The notes under the pieces are model-generated. The model did not search any database, was not told the origin of the DNA, and saw only the letters and a list, made by a program, of their open reading frames with translations. A program made the translations under genes and the position numbers. Shown here piece after piece: positions 1 through 9,907 of a DNA stretch of 43,845 nucleotides (positions are counted from its first letter, which is position 1; every line of letters starts with the position of its first letter). The DNA lies in the NCBI RefSeq assembly GCF_000381745.1, contig NZ_KB907006.1, positions 1 to 43,845 of the forward strand, read 5' to 3'. This DNA is from Psychromonas ossibalaenae ATCC BAA-1528. GTDB lineage: Bacteria > Pseudomonadota > Gammaproteobacteria > Enterobacterales > Psychromonadaceae.

Positions 1-514
1 CTAAAATCCCCCTAGTGACACAATTAGCGATATGAGTATGAATATCAGTCTGTGAATTACTGGTTGAATTAGAATCTGAGCTGATTAGATTAGATTAGAT
101 TAGCCTAAATTTCCCGACGGCGGCGACAGTAGAGCTAGCTATTATTTTTAATTTAAATACGACGGTACTAATCCAGTTCATTTTATCTGTTGAGGCTATG
201 TAACTGCTTGCTGAGTGACTCCGTAGCAGAGGGGGGGGAGTGGCGAATGTAATTACTTAGAGGAATTTATCTAACGCTAGAATCGCTCTGAATTGTATCT
301 GAGTTAGATTAGCGCGAATCATGATGGAGGCATGGGGTAATCACAGTCTGGTCTGAATTGGTAATGATCTACAGGTACATATCAATGCTGATTTAAAATA
401 ATGATTTAGTGCTGAGAAATATGATTGTTGTAATTTTGCTTAGAATTTAAATGTGAAAGTCGCGAGGGAGGTTACCGGATATGGACAGGATTTAAAATAC
501 TAAAGTCTAGATAT
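1..514. other. Gene-free region with degenerate repeats
   Basis: No reading frame of useful length is seen on either strand, and stop codons are dense in all frames. The stretch contains a pentanucleotide microsatellite at 83-103, a run of eight G at 231-238, and imperfect copies of a GAATT..ATCTGAG..TTAGATTAG motif near 67-98 and 291-313. The composition suggests decaying or non-coding DNA downstream of the tRNA/rpoD unit. I see no RNA gene or mobile-element end in it. Confidence 0.6.
83..103. repeat. Pentanucleotide microsatellite (GATTA)4
   Basis: Four perfect tandem copies of GATTA followed by G. It is in the gene-free region, so slippage here would not change a protein. A partial copy of the motif recurs near 304-313. 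Confidence 0.85.
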
Positions 515-547
515 GAAAAAGGCGCGTGGATTTCTCCATGCGCCTTA
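515..547 (-). terminator. Rho-independent terminator of tRNA-Ile
   Basis: A 12-bp stem (519-530 with 535-546, one G-T wobble) closes on the loop TTTC. On the minus strand it is followed by a T run (plus-strand A run at 516-520). It lies just beyond the CCA end of the tRNA read on the minus strand. Confidence 0.8.
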
Positions 548-556
548 TCAATAATA

Positions 557-633
557 TGGTGGCCCCTCCCCGACTTGAACGGGGGACCTGACGATTATGA
601 GTCGTATGCTCTAACCAACTGAGCTAAGGGGCC
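557..633 (-). tRNA. ileX: tRNA-Ile2 (anticodon CAU, to be lysidine-modified)
   Basis: A 77-nt cloverleaf on the minus strand with a seven-pair acceptor stem starting GGCCCC, an encoded CCA end, a TTCAA-type T loop and anticodon CAT in the loop CTCATAA. The acceptor arm and anticodon arm (GACTCATAATC) match the minor isoleucine tRNA ileX rather than elongator or initiator Met tRNA. The anticodon C is expected to be converted to lysidine by TilS so that it reads AUA. In E. coli ileX is also close to rpoD, which supports the assignment. Its own terminator follows at 515-547. Confidence 0.9.
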
Positions 634-758
634 AAATTTGAAACGCGATTATATAAGCTTCGCTTATATCTGTCTAGCCTATGTAAGTCGTTTGCCTATT
701 AATTAATCGCTCTTTTGGGTGTTAATCGACAAACTCAGTCAATTATCACTATTTAGTT

Positions 759-789
759 AAAAAAAATCCTGCATCAGCAGGATTTTTGT
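759..789 (-). terminator. Terminator of the rpsU-dnaG-rpoD operon
   Basis: The inverted repeat AAATCCTGC / GCAGGATTT has a 4-nt loop and A/T runs on both sides. It lies 17 bases past the rpoD stop. Read on the minus strand it ends in a run of T. The T run on the plus side is shorter but could make it weakly bidirectional. Confidence 0.85.
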
Positions 790-805
790 TTGTACCGTAA
801 ATGAA

Positions 806-2656
806 TTATTCGTCTAGAAAGCTGCGCAGCTGTTCACTGCGGCTCGGATGACGAAGTTTACGTAATGCTTTCGCTTCAATCTGACGGATACGCTCACGTG
901 TTACATCAAACTGTTTACCAACTTCCTCAAGAGTATGGTCGGTATTCATATCAATACCAAAACGCATACGCAGAACTTTTGCTTCACGTGCGGTTAATCC
1001 TTCCAATACATCGTTCGTTGCATTTTTAAGGCTTTCGCTTGTTGCACAGTCGACCGGTAGAGCAATAGTCGTATCTTCAATGAAATCACCTAGATGTGAA
1101 TCTTCATCATCACCAATGGGTGTTTCCATTGAGATCGGCTCTTTAGCAATTTTCAGGACTTTGCGGATTTTATCTTCCGGCATCATCATGCGTTCAGCTA
1201 GTTCTTCCGGCTGCGGTTCACGCCCCATCTCCTGCAGCATCTGACGAGAAATACGGTTAAGTTTATTAATCGTTTCAATCATATGTACCGGGATACGAAT
1301 GGTACGCGCCTGGTCGGCAATAGAGCGAGTAATTGCCTGACGGATCCACCAGGTTGCGTAAGTTGAGAATTTGTAACCACGGCGGTATTCAAATTTATCA
1401 ACCGCTTTCATTAGACCGATATTACCTTCTTGAATTAAATCTAAGAATTGTAAACCACGGTTAGTGTATTTTTTAGCGATAGAGATAACTAGACGTAAAT
1501 TGGCTTCTACCATCTCTTTCTTCGCACGGCGTGCTTTTGCTTCGCCGATACTCATATTGCGTGAAATTTCTTTTAAATCGCTGATAGTAAGTGCACTTTG
1601 TTCTTCAACTGCCAGCATTTTTCTTAAACAGCGGTTTAAGTCTTCTTCAAATTCACTAATACGTTTTGCGTAATCGGTGCCACTGGAAAGAATTGCTTCG
1701 ATCCATGATTTATTAGTTTCGTTGCCTTTGAATATGAAGATGAACTCTTTCTTAGGCATTTTACACTGTTCAACACAGATCTTTAGAGCAAGCCGCTCTT
1801 GAACTCGAACAGTATTCATTGAAGAACGGATGGCTTTAACCATACGGTCAAACTGTTTTGGGATCAGTTTAAACTGCTGGAAGAACTCTGCCTGCTCATT
1901 GATTGCCTTACGGGTTTCTGCGTGACCGCGTCCGTTTTTGGCTATTGAATCTTCAACAACTTTATTCAGTTTGCGAAGTTCAGCAAACTTTTCAGCCGCT
2001 TCTTCAGGACAAGGACCTTTTGGCCCTTCTTCTTCGTCGTCTTCATCCTCGCCATCATCAGGCAAGTCTTCATCTTTTAACTGACTGTCTGTTAATTCAG
2101 AGCCGATATGTGTCGCACTGACCGCCTGAGTCATTTCATCATTCGGATCAACGAAACCGCTGATTAAATCAGTCAGTTTCATCTCTTCAGCTTCGTAGCT
2201 GTCCCAGTTATCTAATAAACCCGTTATTGTTGCCGGATATTCAGAAACGGAAGTCTGTACTTCTTTAATACCTTCTTCGATACGTTTGGCAATAACAATT
2301 TCGCCTTCACGTGTCAGCAGCTCAACAGTACCCATTTCGCGCATATACATACGCACAGGGTCGGTTGTACGGCCGATTTCTGATTCAACCGTTGCTAAAA
2401 CCTGTGCTGCAGCTTCTACAGCATCTTCATCGGGAGTATCGCTGTCGTCTCCGCCTAACATCATTTCATCTGCATCTGGTGCAGTTTCAACAACACGGAT
2501 CCCCATGTCACCGATCATTTGAACAATGTCTTCAACCTGTTCTGATTCAACAATATCTTGCGGCAGGTGGTCATTAACTTCTGCGTAGGTTAAGAAACCC
2601 TTTTCTTTACCTTTTATAATAAGCTCTTTGAGCTGTGACTGAGGTGTTTGAGCCAT
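806..2656 (-). CDS. rpoD: RNA polymerase sigma-70 factor RpoD
   Basis: The 616-residue primary sigma factor directs core RNA polymerase to housekeeping promoters. In order it shows region 1.1 (about 1-80), region 1.2 (about 95-130, [11 protein letters not shown]), an acidic non-conserved region rich in D/E around 190-215, then regions 2 to 4. The promoter-melting and -10 reading segment contains [20 protein letters not shown], and the C-terminal -35 reading helix-turn-helix contains [17 protein letters not shown]. Length is very close to the E. coli protein. It is the last gene of rpsU-yqeY-dnaG-rpoD, 95 bases after dnaG, and is followed by a strong terminator. No defects are seen. Confidence 0.98.
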   Translation of the reverse strand: MAQTPQSQLKELIIKGKEKGFLTYAEVNDHLPQDIVESEQVEDIVQMIGDMGIRVVETAPDADEMMLGGDDSDTPDEDAVEAAAQVLATVESEIGRTTDPVRMYMREMGTVELLTREGEIVIAKRIEEGIKEVQTSVSEYPATITGLLDNWDSYEAEEMKLTDLISGFVDPNDEMTQAVSATHIGSELTDSQLKDEDLPDDGEDEDDEEEGPKGPCPEEAAEKFAELRKLNKVVEDSIAKNGRGHAETRKAINEQAEFFQQFKLIPKQFDRMVKAIRSSMNTVRVQERLALKICVEQCKMPKKEFIFIFKGNETNKSWIEAILSSGTDYAKRISEFEEDLNRCLRKMLAVEEQSALTISDLKEISRNMSIGEAKARRAKKEMVEANLRLVISIAKKYTNRGLQFLDLIQEGNIGLMKAVDKFEYRRGYKFSTYATWWIRQAITRSIADQARTIRIPVHMIETINKLNRISRQMLQEMGREPQPEELAERMMMPEDKIRKVLKIAKEPISMETPIGDDEDSHLGDFIEDTTIALPVDCATSESLKNATNDVLEGLTAREAKVLRMRFGIDMNTDHTLEEVGKQFDVTRERIRQIEAKALRKLRHPSRSEQLRSFLDE

Positions 2657-2751
2657 AGATACCGTCCAAAATAGAGTGCAAATAGGATATGTAATTGAAA
2701 AAAATACAAGCGCTCGATTATACGCTTATATTGTAAATTTTTCCAGTTCCA

Positions 2752-4503
2752 TTAATTTTGTTTTTGTTCAACGAGAAGCTGCGCAAGCTGCAGTGTTTCT
2801 TCGCTAGTTAATACTTGCCCTGTACGGGCTTTTTGTTTTAAATATTCAATCTTCTGATTGATGTGAAGATTAAGGAAATTTTCTAAGATATCTAAGAAAA
2901 CCGCTTCATAATTTTCTTCTTCAACATCGTTTTGCCATACCGCCAGCTTATTCAGCTGACTACTTTCTGGCTTTTCCCGCCAGTGTTCAAGTAATTGCCC
3001 TGTAGTTATGTTGGGACTAACTCGGCATATTTCAAGTAACGAATTTAATAAAGTTAAGCCGGGTAAATTTATCTCTTTAAATTCAGGAAACTCCGGCAGA
3101 CCGTAAGCCATGCTCGGGTGCTGCAGCAGCACCGAAATGGCTAAGCGCATCGGTGTTACTTTCTGTTTGTTATCGGGCTTAGCTGTTTTTGCTGCTTCCG
3201 GCAGCAGTTTCTTCAAACCTTGTTTTTCAATGCCCAGTAACTGAATTAATTTTTCTTCCATCATTTGTCGAAATACAGTTTCAGGAAGTTTACTGATCAG
3301 CGGAATTGCCAGCTGTGCCAGTTTGGCTTTGCTGTCCGCAATACTCATATCGACCTGGCTTAATAAGTGCTGAAAAAGAAAATCAGATAATGGGACTGCC
3401 TGTTCGATCAGTTTTTCAAAGGCTTCTTTACCCTCCTTCTGCACTAAGCTGTCCGGATCTTCACCATCAGCAAGAAACATAAAGCGTAATGTTCGACCGT
3501 CCTGTATATAAGGTAGTGCATTTTCCAGCGCTCGCCAGGCTGCCGTTCTTCCTGCTTTATCGCCGTCAAAGCAGCAGATCACTTCACTGCTGTGGCGGAA
3601 AAGAATATGAATGTGATCTGATGTGGTGCTGGTACCAAGTGATGCAACTGCATAATCAATAGCAAATTGACCAAGCGCAACAACATCCATATAACCTTCT
3701 ACGACTAAAATGCGCTGAATTTCTTTATAGCTCTGCTTAACCTGGTATAAACCGTATAACTCTTTGCCTTTATGAAAGATCGGTGTCTCAGGTGAGTTTA
3801 AATATTTAGGTTCACCTTCACCTAAAACTCGTCCGCCAAATCCGATAACACGGCCGCGCTGATCATGAATAGGGAACATTAAACGGTCCCGAAAGCGATC
3901 GTAACTGCCGTTTTTTTCTTTAGGGATTAACATACCGGCATCAATCAGCTGTTTTTCTAGATCAGGCGAAACAGCAAAGCGTTTACGTACTTCATCCCAG
4001 CCGTCAGGCGCATAGCCAATTTTAAAGTACTTGACCGTTTCTCCGGATAAACCGCGTTTTTTAAGGTAGTTGATTACCTGTTTACTGTTTTTATGAGAGC
4101 GTAACTGCTGCTGATAGAAAACGGTAATATCAGCCATTAGCTGATAGAGGTCTTTACGGTCAACATAACTATTTTGCTGTGATGCCGGCGAGCCGTTTTC
4201 TTCTCGCGGTACTTCAATAGATAACTGTTCGGCTAGTGTTTCAACGGCATCAACAAATTCAATACCGTCATATTCCATAACAAAAGAGAGTACATTGCCG
4301 CTCGCTCCGCAGTTAAAGCAGTGATAGAACTGTTTATCGGCACTGACAGAAAAGGAGGAGTTGTTATTACCGTTATGGAAGGGGCAGCAGGCGCGGTAGT
4401 CTTTGCCTTTCTTTTTTAATTTTACACGGCTGTCAATGAAGTCAACAATATCGGTGCGGGCAATAAGATCATCAATAAAATTTCGAGGAATGCGTCCAGC
4501 CAT
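2752..4503 (-). CDS. dnaG: DNA primase DnaG
   Basis: DnaG makes RNA primers at the replication fork together with DnaB helicase. The 583-residue protein starts with the CHC2 zinc-binding domain (C40, H43, C62, C65), where the loop between the metal pairs carries an asparagine-rich stretch NGNNNSS. A central TOPRIM catalytic domain follows, with VVEGYMD (near 270) and CCFDGDKAGR (near 310) carrying the metal-binding Glu and Asp residues. The C-terminal helical region (about 440-583) should bind DnaB and is, as usual, poorly conserved. It is the third gene of the macromolecular synthesis operon. The terminator upstream at 4578-4618 probably sets its low expression relative to rpsU. Confidence 0.97.
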   Translation of the reverse strand: MAGRIPRNFIDDLIARTDIVDFIDSRVKLKKKGKDYRACCPFHNGNNNSSFSVSADKQFYHCFNCGASGNVLSFVMEYDGIEFVDAVETLAEQLSIEVPREENGSPASQQNSYVDRKDLYQLMADITVFYQQQLRSHKNSKQVINYLKKRGLSGETVKYFKIGYAPDGWDEVRKRFAVSPDLEKQLIDAGMLIPKEKNGSYDRFRDRLMFPIHDQRGRVIGFGGRVLGEGEPKYLNSPETPIFHKGKELYGLYQVKQSYKEIQRILVVEGYMDVVALGQFAIDYAVASLGTSTTSDHIHILFRHSSEVICCFDGDKAGRTAAWRALENALPYIQDGRTLRFMFLADGEDPDSLVQKEGKEAFEKLIEQAVPLSDFLFQHLLSQVDMSIADSKAKLAQLAIPLISKLPETVFRQMMEEKLIQLLGIEKQGLKKLLPEAAKTAKPDNKQKVTPMRLAISVLLQHPSMAYGLPEFPEFKEINLPGLTLLNSLLEICRVSPNITTGQLLEHWREKPESSQLNKLAVWQNDVEEENYEAVFLDILENFLNLHINQKIEYLKQKARTGQVLTSEETLQLAQLLVEQKQN

Positions 4504-4577
4504 GTATTAAACCATTAAGTAAATTATTAAATTAATCCGTTGTTCAGCGGATCTGCTGTTAAGTGTACTTTACAAAC

Positions 4578-4618
4578 AAAAAAGCCCCAAACTTATTGCT
4601 AAGCATGGGGCTTTTTTA
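4578..4618 (-). terminator. Internal terminator between yqeY and dnaG
   Basis: The perfect stem AAAGCCCCA / TGGGGCTTT is flanked by A and T runs and lies just after the yqeY stop and before dnaG. A terminator between rpsU and dnaG is a known feature of this operon in E. coli, where partial read-through lowers primase expression. The same role is inferred here. Confidence 0.8.
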
Positions 4619-4635
4619 TCTAACGATCTTCAGAG

Positions 4636-5079
4636 TTAAGCTAAGCTGGCTCTTACAAGTGCGCTTACTTCACCCATGTCAGCTCGTCCTTGAATATCTT
4701 TCTTGAGTACTGCCATCACTTTCCCCATATCCTGCATACCGTTTGCATCAGAAGATGCAACAGCCTGCTCGACTAAAGCTTTCACTTCATCTGTGGTCAG
4801 TGCTTGTGGAAGAAACTCCTGCAATATAGCAAGTTCTGTCTTTTCAACTTCAACAAGATCAAGTCGATTCGCTTTTTCAAATTGAGTAATTGAATCTTTA
4901 CGCTGTTTTACTGATTTAATGATGACAGCCGTAACCTCATCATTATTCAGCTCAACTTTATTATCGATTTCAATTTGTTTGATTGCAGCTAGTAACATAC
5001 GAACAGTGCCCAGACGGACCTTATTCTTCGCTCGCATTGCGAGTATTTGTTCTTCTTTTAATCTTGCTTTTAAAGACAT
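4636..5079 (-). CDS. yqeY: GatB/YqeY domain protein
   Basis: A 147-residue protein matching the stand-alone YqeY family, which resembles the tRNA-binding tail domain of the GatB amidotransferase subunit. Recognisable segments are the N-terminal LKARLKEEQILAMRAKNK helix, the VRMLLAAIKQIEID core, and a C-terminal MGKVMAVLKKDIQGRADMGE loop typical of the family. Its cellular role is not settled; a link to tRNA or translation is inferred from the fold. It lies 20 bases after rpsU on the same strand and in front of dnaG, an arrangement known in many non-enteric gammaproteobacteria. Confidence 0.92.
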   Translation of the reverse strand: MSLKARLKEEQILAMRAKNKVRLGTVRMLLAAIKQIEIDNKVELNNDEVTAVIIKSVKQRKDSITQFEKANRLDLVEVEKTELAILQEFLPQALTTDEVKALVEQAVASSDANGMQDMGKVMAVLKKDIQGRADMGEVSALVRASLA

Positions 5080-5099
5080 AATTGACCTTTATCTAATAA

Positions 5100-5315
5100 T
5101 TAGTAAAGGCGAACGCGACGTGCGTTTTCACGAGAAAGTTTTTTCAAGTGACGTTTAACTGCTGCTGCTTTAGCGCGTTTACGTACTGTAGTAGGTTTCT
5201 CAAAGTATTCACGTTTACGTGTTTCTGCTAAGATACCTGCTTTTTCGCAAGAGCGTTTAAAACGACGAAGTGCTACGTCAAATGGTTCGTTTTCACGAAG
5301 TTTAATTACTGGCAT
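5100..5315 (-). CDS. rpsU: 30S ribosomal protein S21
   Basis: S21 is a small, very basic protein of the 30S platform near the anti-Shine-Dalgarno region, needed for efficient initiation. The 71-residue product begins [20 protein letters not shown] and has the usual Arg/Lys-rich tail. A longer frame exists upstream to 5360, but the ATG at 5313-5315 gives the family's normal N-terminus and has an AAGG-type ribosome binding site about ten bases before it, so that start is used. It is the promoter-proximal gene of the operon with yqeY, dnaG and rpoD, divergent from tsaD. Confidence 0.97.
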   Translation of the reverse strand: MPVIKLRENEPFDVALRRFKRSCEKAGILAETRKREYFEKPTTVRKRAKAAAVKRHLKKLSRENARRVRLY

Positions 5316-5596
5316 GTGCCTATTACCTTTATGGTTACGGTCGTATATTGACCAGTTCATTTAAAATGGTGCGAGATTTTAATCCTATTTGGGGCAAAAA
5401 GTAAAGGATTAGTGTGTTAAATATAGTGAAATATATGCAAAGATCCTTAAGATCTACTCTTTGCTTAACTGTCAATGTGTTTATTGGTGATTAGCAGGTG
5501 AAAAAAAACACTGTTAGCCAGTTTTTTACGTTAAACTAGCGCGTTTTTTTCGGCAGAAATTTTTTATTATTACTTTCATAAAGGGGCATTTATCAT

Positions 5597-6616
5597 ATGC
5601 GTATTTTGGGTATTGAAACATCATGTGATGAAACTGGTATTGCTGTTTATGATGATCAATTAGGTTTGTTATCACATCAATTGTACAGTCAGGTAGACCT
5701 GCATGCAGATTACGGCGGCGTTGTACCTGAACTTGCATCTCGTGATCATGTACGTAAAACCATTCCATTAATTAAGGAAGCGCTAGCTTCTGCCGGCTGC
5801 AGTAAAGATGATATCGATGCTGTTGCGTTTACCGCTGGACCAGGTCTGGTTGGTGCATTGTTAGTTGGAGCATGTATCGGGCGCAGTATTGCGTTTGCCT
5901 GGAATAAACCAGCCATTGCAGTGCACCATATGGAAGGGCATCTACTTGCACCTATGCTTGAAGAAAACCGCCCGAAATTTCCATTTTTAGCTTTGCTGGT
6001 TTCCGGAGGCCATACGCTTATGGTGCAGGTGGATAATATTGGCGAGTACAAAGTATTAGGCGAAAGTATTGATGATGCTGCTGGTGAAGCATTTGATAAA
6101 ACTGCAAAATTACTGGGTTTGGATTACCCCGGCGGACCGCGCTTAGCTAAAATGGCTGAAGACGGAGTGCCTGGACGTTTTGTATTCCCACGACCAATGA
6201 CGAATAAACCTGGTCTTGATTTTAGTTTTAGCGGCTTAAAAACATCTGCCGCAGTTACTATCCAGAAAGAGGGCAAAGATGCACAGACACAAGCGGATAT
6301 TGCCCTTGCGTTTCAGGATGCGGTGATTGATACCATTGCTATTAAATGTAAGCGTGCGTTAAAAGAAACCGGTTTAAAACGTTTAGTTGTTGCTGGTGGT
6401 GTAAGTGCTAATCAGTCTCTACGCGCTCAATTAGCCGTATTAATGAAATCCAGAGGCGGTGAAGTTTTTTATCCACGTAACGAATTCTGTACAGATAACG
6501 GGGCAATGATTGCTTATGCCGGCATGCAGCGTCTTAAAGCCGGTCATTTTGAAAATTTAGAGATAGAAGCTAAACCCCGCTGGCCGATAGAAATATTGTT
6601 AAGTGTGGCGAAATAA
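5597..6616 (+). CDS. tsaD: tRNA N6-threonylcarbamoyladenosine transferase TsaD
   Basis: TsaD, with TsaB, TsaC and TsaE, makes t6A at position 37 of ANN-decoding tRNAs. The 339-residue protein has the ASKHA nucleotide-binding fold, the N-terminal [10 protein letters not shown] signature, the metal-binding HMEGH motif (H111, H115), the LLVSGGHT phosphate loop, and a late [12 protein letters not shown] segment with a following aspartate (CTDNGAM). AAGGGG about ten bases upstream of the ATG fixes the start. It is divergent from rpsU, the usual partner in enterobacteria and vibrios. No anomaly is seen. Confidence 0.97.
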   Translation: MRILGIETSCDETGIAVYDDQLGLLSHQLYSQVDLHADYGGVVPELASRDHVRKTIPLIKEALASAGCSKDDIDAVAFTAGPGLVGALLVGACIGRSIAFAWNKPAIAVHHMEGHLLAPMLEENRPKFPFLALLVSGGHTLMVQVDNIGEYKVLGESIDDAAGEAFDKTAKLLGLDYPGGPRLAKMAEDGVPGRFVFPRPMTNKPGLDFSFSGLKTSAAVTIQKEGKDAQTQADIALAFQDAVIDTIAIKCKRALKETGLKRLVVAGGVSANQSLRAQLAVLMKSRGGEVFYPRNEFCTDNGAMIAYAGMQRLKAGHFENLEIEAKPRWPIEILLSVAK

Positions 6617-6698
6617 TACATTTAAATAATCGTTTATTATTCGCATACTGTATAATTCGGTATTAAATATTGTTTTTTCTTTTATATTAAGACTTTTA

Positions 6699-7862
6699 AT
6701 GATGACTCAGACAAATAAAAATAACTTAACGCAACATGAAGTAAATATTCCAGTTTATCAACCCGCTTATCAAGATGATGAAATTGATTTGCGTGAGTTA
6801 CTCAAAGTTATTTGGGATTATAAATGGCTGACGGTGTTTATGTGTGCTGTCGCAATTGTTGGATCCATTTTTTATGCTCTAAATGCACAGGAGTGGTGGG
6901 TTGCTAAAGGTAAAGTTATTGCCCCGCAGATAAATGATGTTGCTACTTTGTATTCGCAAAGTAAAAAAGTTGGCGCTATATTAAATGCCGGTAATTCATC
7001 TTCCAATAATAAAAAAGAGATGAAGGATTTTATTGATCTTTTTGAACCTGATACTTTATTTAAAAACTTTATTAATGCTTTTAATTCATCAGTAAATAAA
7101 AAAGTCTTCTTAGAAAAAAATTCCGTTTTTATTGAGTATTTAAAAGAGAATAATATTAAGGTTCCCAGTAAAGAATTAAGTTTGAGTTCGCTAGAAGAAC
7201 GTCAAAAATATTCAAAAGTTCTTAATGACTGGATGACAGAAATTAACGCATCACTAAACAGTGAACATTCTGAATTAAGTTTATCGTTTAAAACGTCAAT
7301 GAAAGAATCATCAGCAGAATTGTTAAATGCATATATTGTATATATCAGTAAAACTGTAAAAGACAATCAGTTTGAAAAATTTTTAATGTTTGTTGAATCG
7401 TCAAAACAAGAGCTTGAGATCTCTGTCGAAATGAGTGAAGTGAAGGTACAGCAGAAGTTAGCACGATTATTGAAGAAAACAGAATATGCTTACCAGATTG
7501 CTTCTCAATCTAATTTAGTTGATTATCAAACTAACGTAAATCCTAATGAAGAGCTGTTTCAGATTAATTTAGGTGAGAAAGCCTTAAAAGCAAAAATTAA
7601 GGTTTTAAAATCAATTAAAGATTTAAGCATTTTAGATCCGTCAATTTCACAAATGCAGATAACATTAGATACATTGAACAACTTGAAGTTTGTTGATGAC
7701 CGTTCATTCTCACCATTTCGTTATTTAGAAATTGTAGAGCCTCCATTGGCACGTGCAGCACCAAAACGTGCATTGATTGTTATTTTATCAACGTTACTTG
7801 CGGGTATGCTTTCGATATTTATTGCACTAGTGCACTATTTTATGACTAAAAAAGAAGTTTGA
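6699..7862 (+). CDS. Wzz-like chain-length determinant / polysaccharide co-polymerase
   Basis: A 387-residue inner-membrane protein with the two-helix topology of polysaccharide co-polymerases. The cytoplasmic N-terminus contains DDEIDLRELLKVIWDYKW, followed by TM1 (about 45-65). A large, Lys/Glu/Ser-rich, largely helical periplasmic domain follows, and TM2 (about 357-380) is preceded by the proline-containing PPLARAAPKR motif that marks this family. There is no tyrosine-kinase domain, so it is a class-1 type protein (WzzB/FepE-like) that would set O-antigen or capsule chain length with a Wzy polymerase. Two ATGs are adjacent (6699, 6702), and the ribosome site is weak. It stands alone between tsaD and hemB, far from the core locus, with its own terminator. 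Wzy is not in the window. Confidence 0.85.
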   Translation: MMTQTNKNNLTQHEVNIPVYQPAYQDDEIDLRELLKVIWDYKWLTVFMCAVAIVGSIFYALNAQEWWVAKGKVIAPQINDVATLYSQSKKVGAILNAGNSSSNNKKEMKDFIDLFEPDTLFKNFINAFNSSVNKKVFLEKNSVFIEYLKENNIKVPSKELSLSSLEERQKYSKVLNDWMTEINASLNSEHSELSLSFKTSMKESSAELLNAYIVYISKTVKDNQFEKFLMFVESSKQELEISVEMSEVKVQQKLARLLKKTEYAYQIASQSNLVDYQTNVNPNEELFQINLGEKALKAKIKVLKSIKDLSILDPSISQMQITLDTLNNLKFVDDRSFSPFRYLEIVEPPLARAAPKRALIVILSTLLAGMLSIFIALVHYFMTKKEV

Positions 7863-7892
7863 TTTTTTAAACTGTTTTTCTGTGCTAAGAAT

Positions 7893-7920
7893 AAATCCCG
7901 CTTATTGAGCGGGATTTTTA
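7893..7920 (+). terminator. Terminator after the Wzz-like gene
   Basis: The perfect ten-pair stem AAATCCCGCT / AGCGGGATTT has a five-base loop and ends in T's on the plus strand. It lies 30 bases after the stop of the Wzz-like gene and before the convergent hemB. Confidence 0.88.
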
Positions 7921-7975
7921 TATCTATTGATTATTTGTTTTGACCGCGAAAGCTCTTTCCATTTAGGGTAATAAC

Positions 7976-9016
<1,041 letters not shown>

Positions 9017-9099
9017 CTATCTGCAGGCTGATATTTTGTTCGGGAGCAGTGTCAAAGTACCCCGTCCTATAAATTCTGCCCTAAAGCAAATAATGTATT

Positions 9100-9879
9100 T
9101 TATATATTAAAAAAGGCGCGGCTTGTCGCGCTTGTTTCTATAAGAAGCTGTTCCGTATTTTGAGAACGAGCCGCTGCAATTGTCTGTGCAATAAACGGCA
9201 GATACTTAGGTTCATTACGGCTGGATTTTGGTTTTGGGCGCATTGAACGAGGTAACAGGTAAGGGCTGTCCGTCTCAATCATTAAACGGTTTCCGGGAAT
9301 AAGTTTTACCAGCTCTAAAAGCTGGCCTCCACGACGTTCGTCGCAAATCCATCCGGTAATGCCAATGTGCAGGTCAATGGCTAAGGATCGCTCTAAATCA
9401 GCCTGGCTGCCGGTAAAACAGTGTAGAACTGCATTGGGAAGTTGACTGATATAAGGTGTTAGCAGTTCAATGAAGCGTTTGTTTGCATCCCGCTCATGCA
9501 TAAATACCGGCAGCTGCAGTTCAACAGCTAATTCCAGCTGCTGTACAAATGCGTATTCCTGCTCTGCTGGTGTGGAATAATTACGGTTAAAGTCTAAGCC
9601 GCATTCTCCAATTGCTTTCACCTGCTGGTTTGATGCTAAATTTTTAAGGTGAGACAGGCTTGCTGCATCGAAGGTTTTGGCATCATGAGGATGAATACCG
9701 GCGGTGCAGTACAGGTAATCTGGAGCCGATAAGGCGAGCTGCAGAGCTGCTTCACTTTCTTTTAAACTGGTTCCGGTGATAACCATATTTGTAACACCAG
9801 CTTGTCTGGCGTTACAAATAACATCAGGTAAGTCTTTTTCAAAACGTTTATTGGTCAGGTTGACACCGATATCTATCAT
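9100..9879 (-). CDS. tatD: TatD family metal-dependent deoxyribonuclease
   Basis: The 259-residue TIM-barrel hydrolase has metal-binding motifs in family order: the N-terminal IDIGVNLTN strand (which has lost the usual HxH pair), GIHPHDAK, IGECGLDFNR, PVFMHERDA, LHCFTGS and the late ETDSPYLLP aspartate. This NLTN N-terminus, rather than DSHCHLD, is typical of TatD proper as opposed to YcfH/YjjV paralogues. TatD has been reported as a 3'-5' exonuclease and is not required for Tat export, despite lying at the end of tatABC here as in E. coli. The last codons overlap a terminator hairpin. Confidence 0.95.
   Translation of the reverse strand: MIDIGVNLTNKRFEKDLPDVICNARQAGVTNMVITGTSLKESEAALQLALSAPDYLYCTAGIHPHDAKTFDAASLSHLKNLASNQQVKAIGECGLDFNRNYSTPAEQEYAFVQQLELAVELQLPVFMHERDANKRFIELLTPYISQLPNAVLHCFTGSQADLERSLAIDLHIGITGWICDERRGGQLLELVKLIPGNRLMIETDSPYLLPRSMRPKPKSSRNEPKYLPFIAQTIAAARSQNTEQLLIETSATSRAFFNI
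9109..9131 (-). terminator. Terminator embedded in the 3' end of tatD
   Basis: Read on the minus strand, GCGCG-ACAAGC-CGCGC is followed by C and six T's (plus-strand A run 9109-9114). The whole structure lies inside the last dozen codons of tatD, so coding and termination signals overlap. It would end the ubi-tat transcript before hemB. Confidence 0.7.
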
Positions 9880-9907
9880 TTAAAAAAACTCAGTAATTTA
9901 TGCAGAT

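Noticed and set aside
2286..2577. Plus-strand ORFs inside rpoD
   Set aside because: Antisense shadows of a highly conserved gene; low-complexity translations with no ribosome sites.
5316..5360. In-frame upstream extension of rpsU
   Set aside because: It would add 15 residues absent from all S21 proteins I know; the ATG at 5315 has the better ribosome site.
5400..5480. Promoter for the rpsU operon
   Set aside because: A TTGACA on the minus strand (5470-5475) has only a poor -10 at the right spacing, and a TATATT (5420-5425) has no matching -35; neither is strong enough to annotate.
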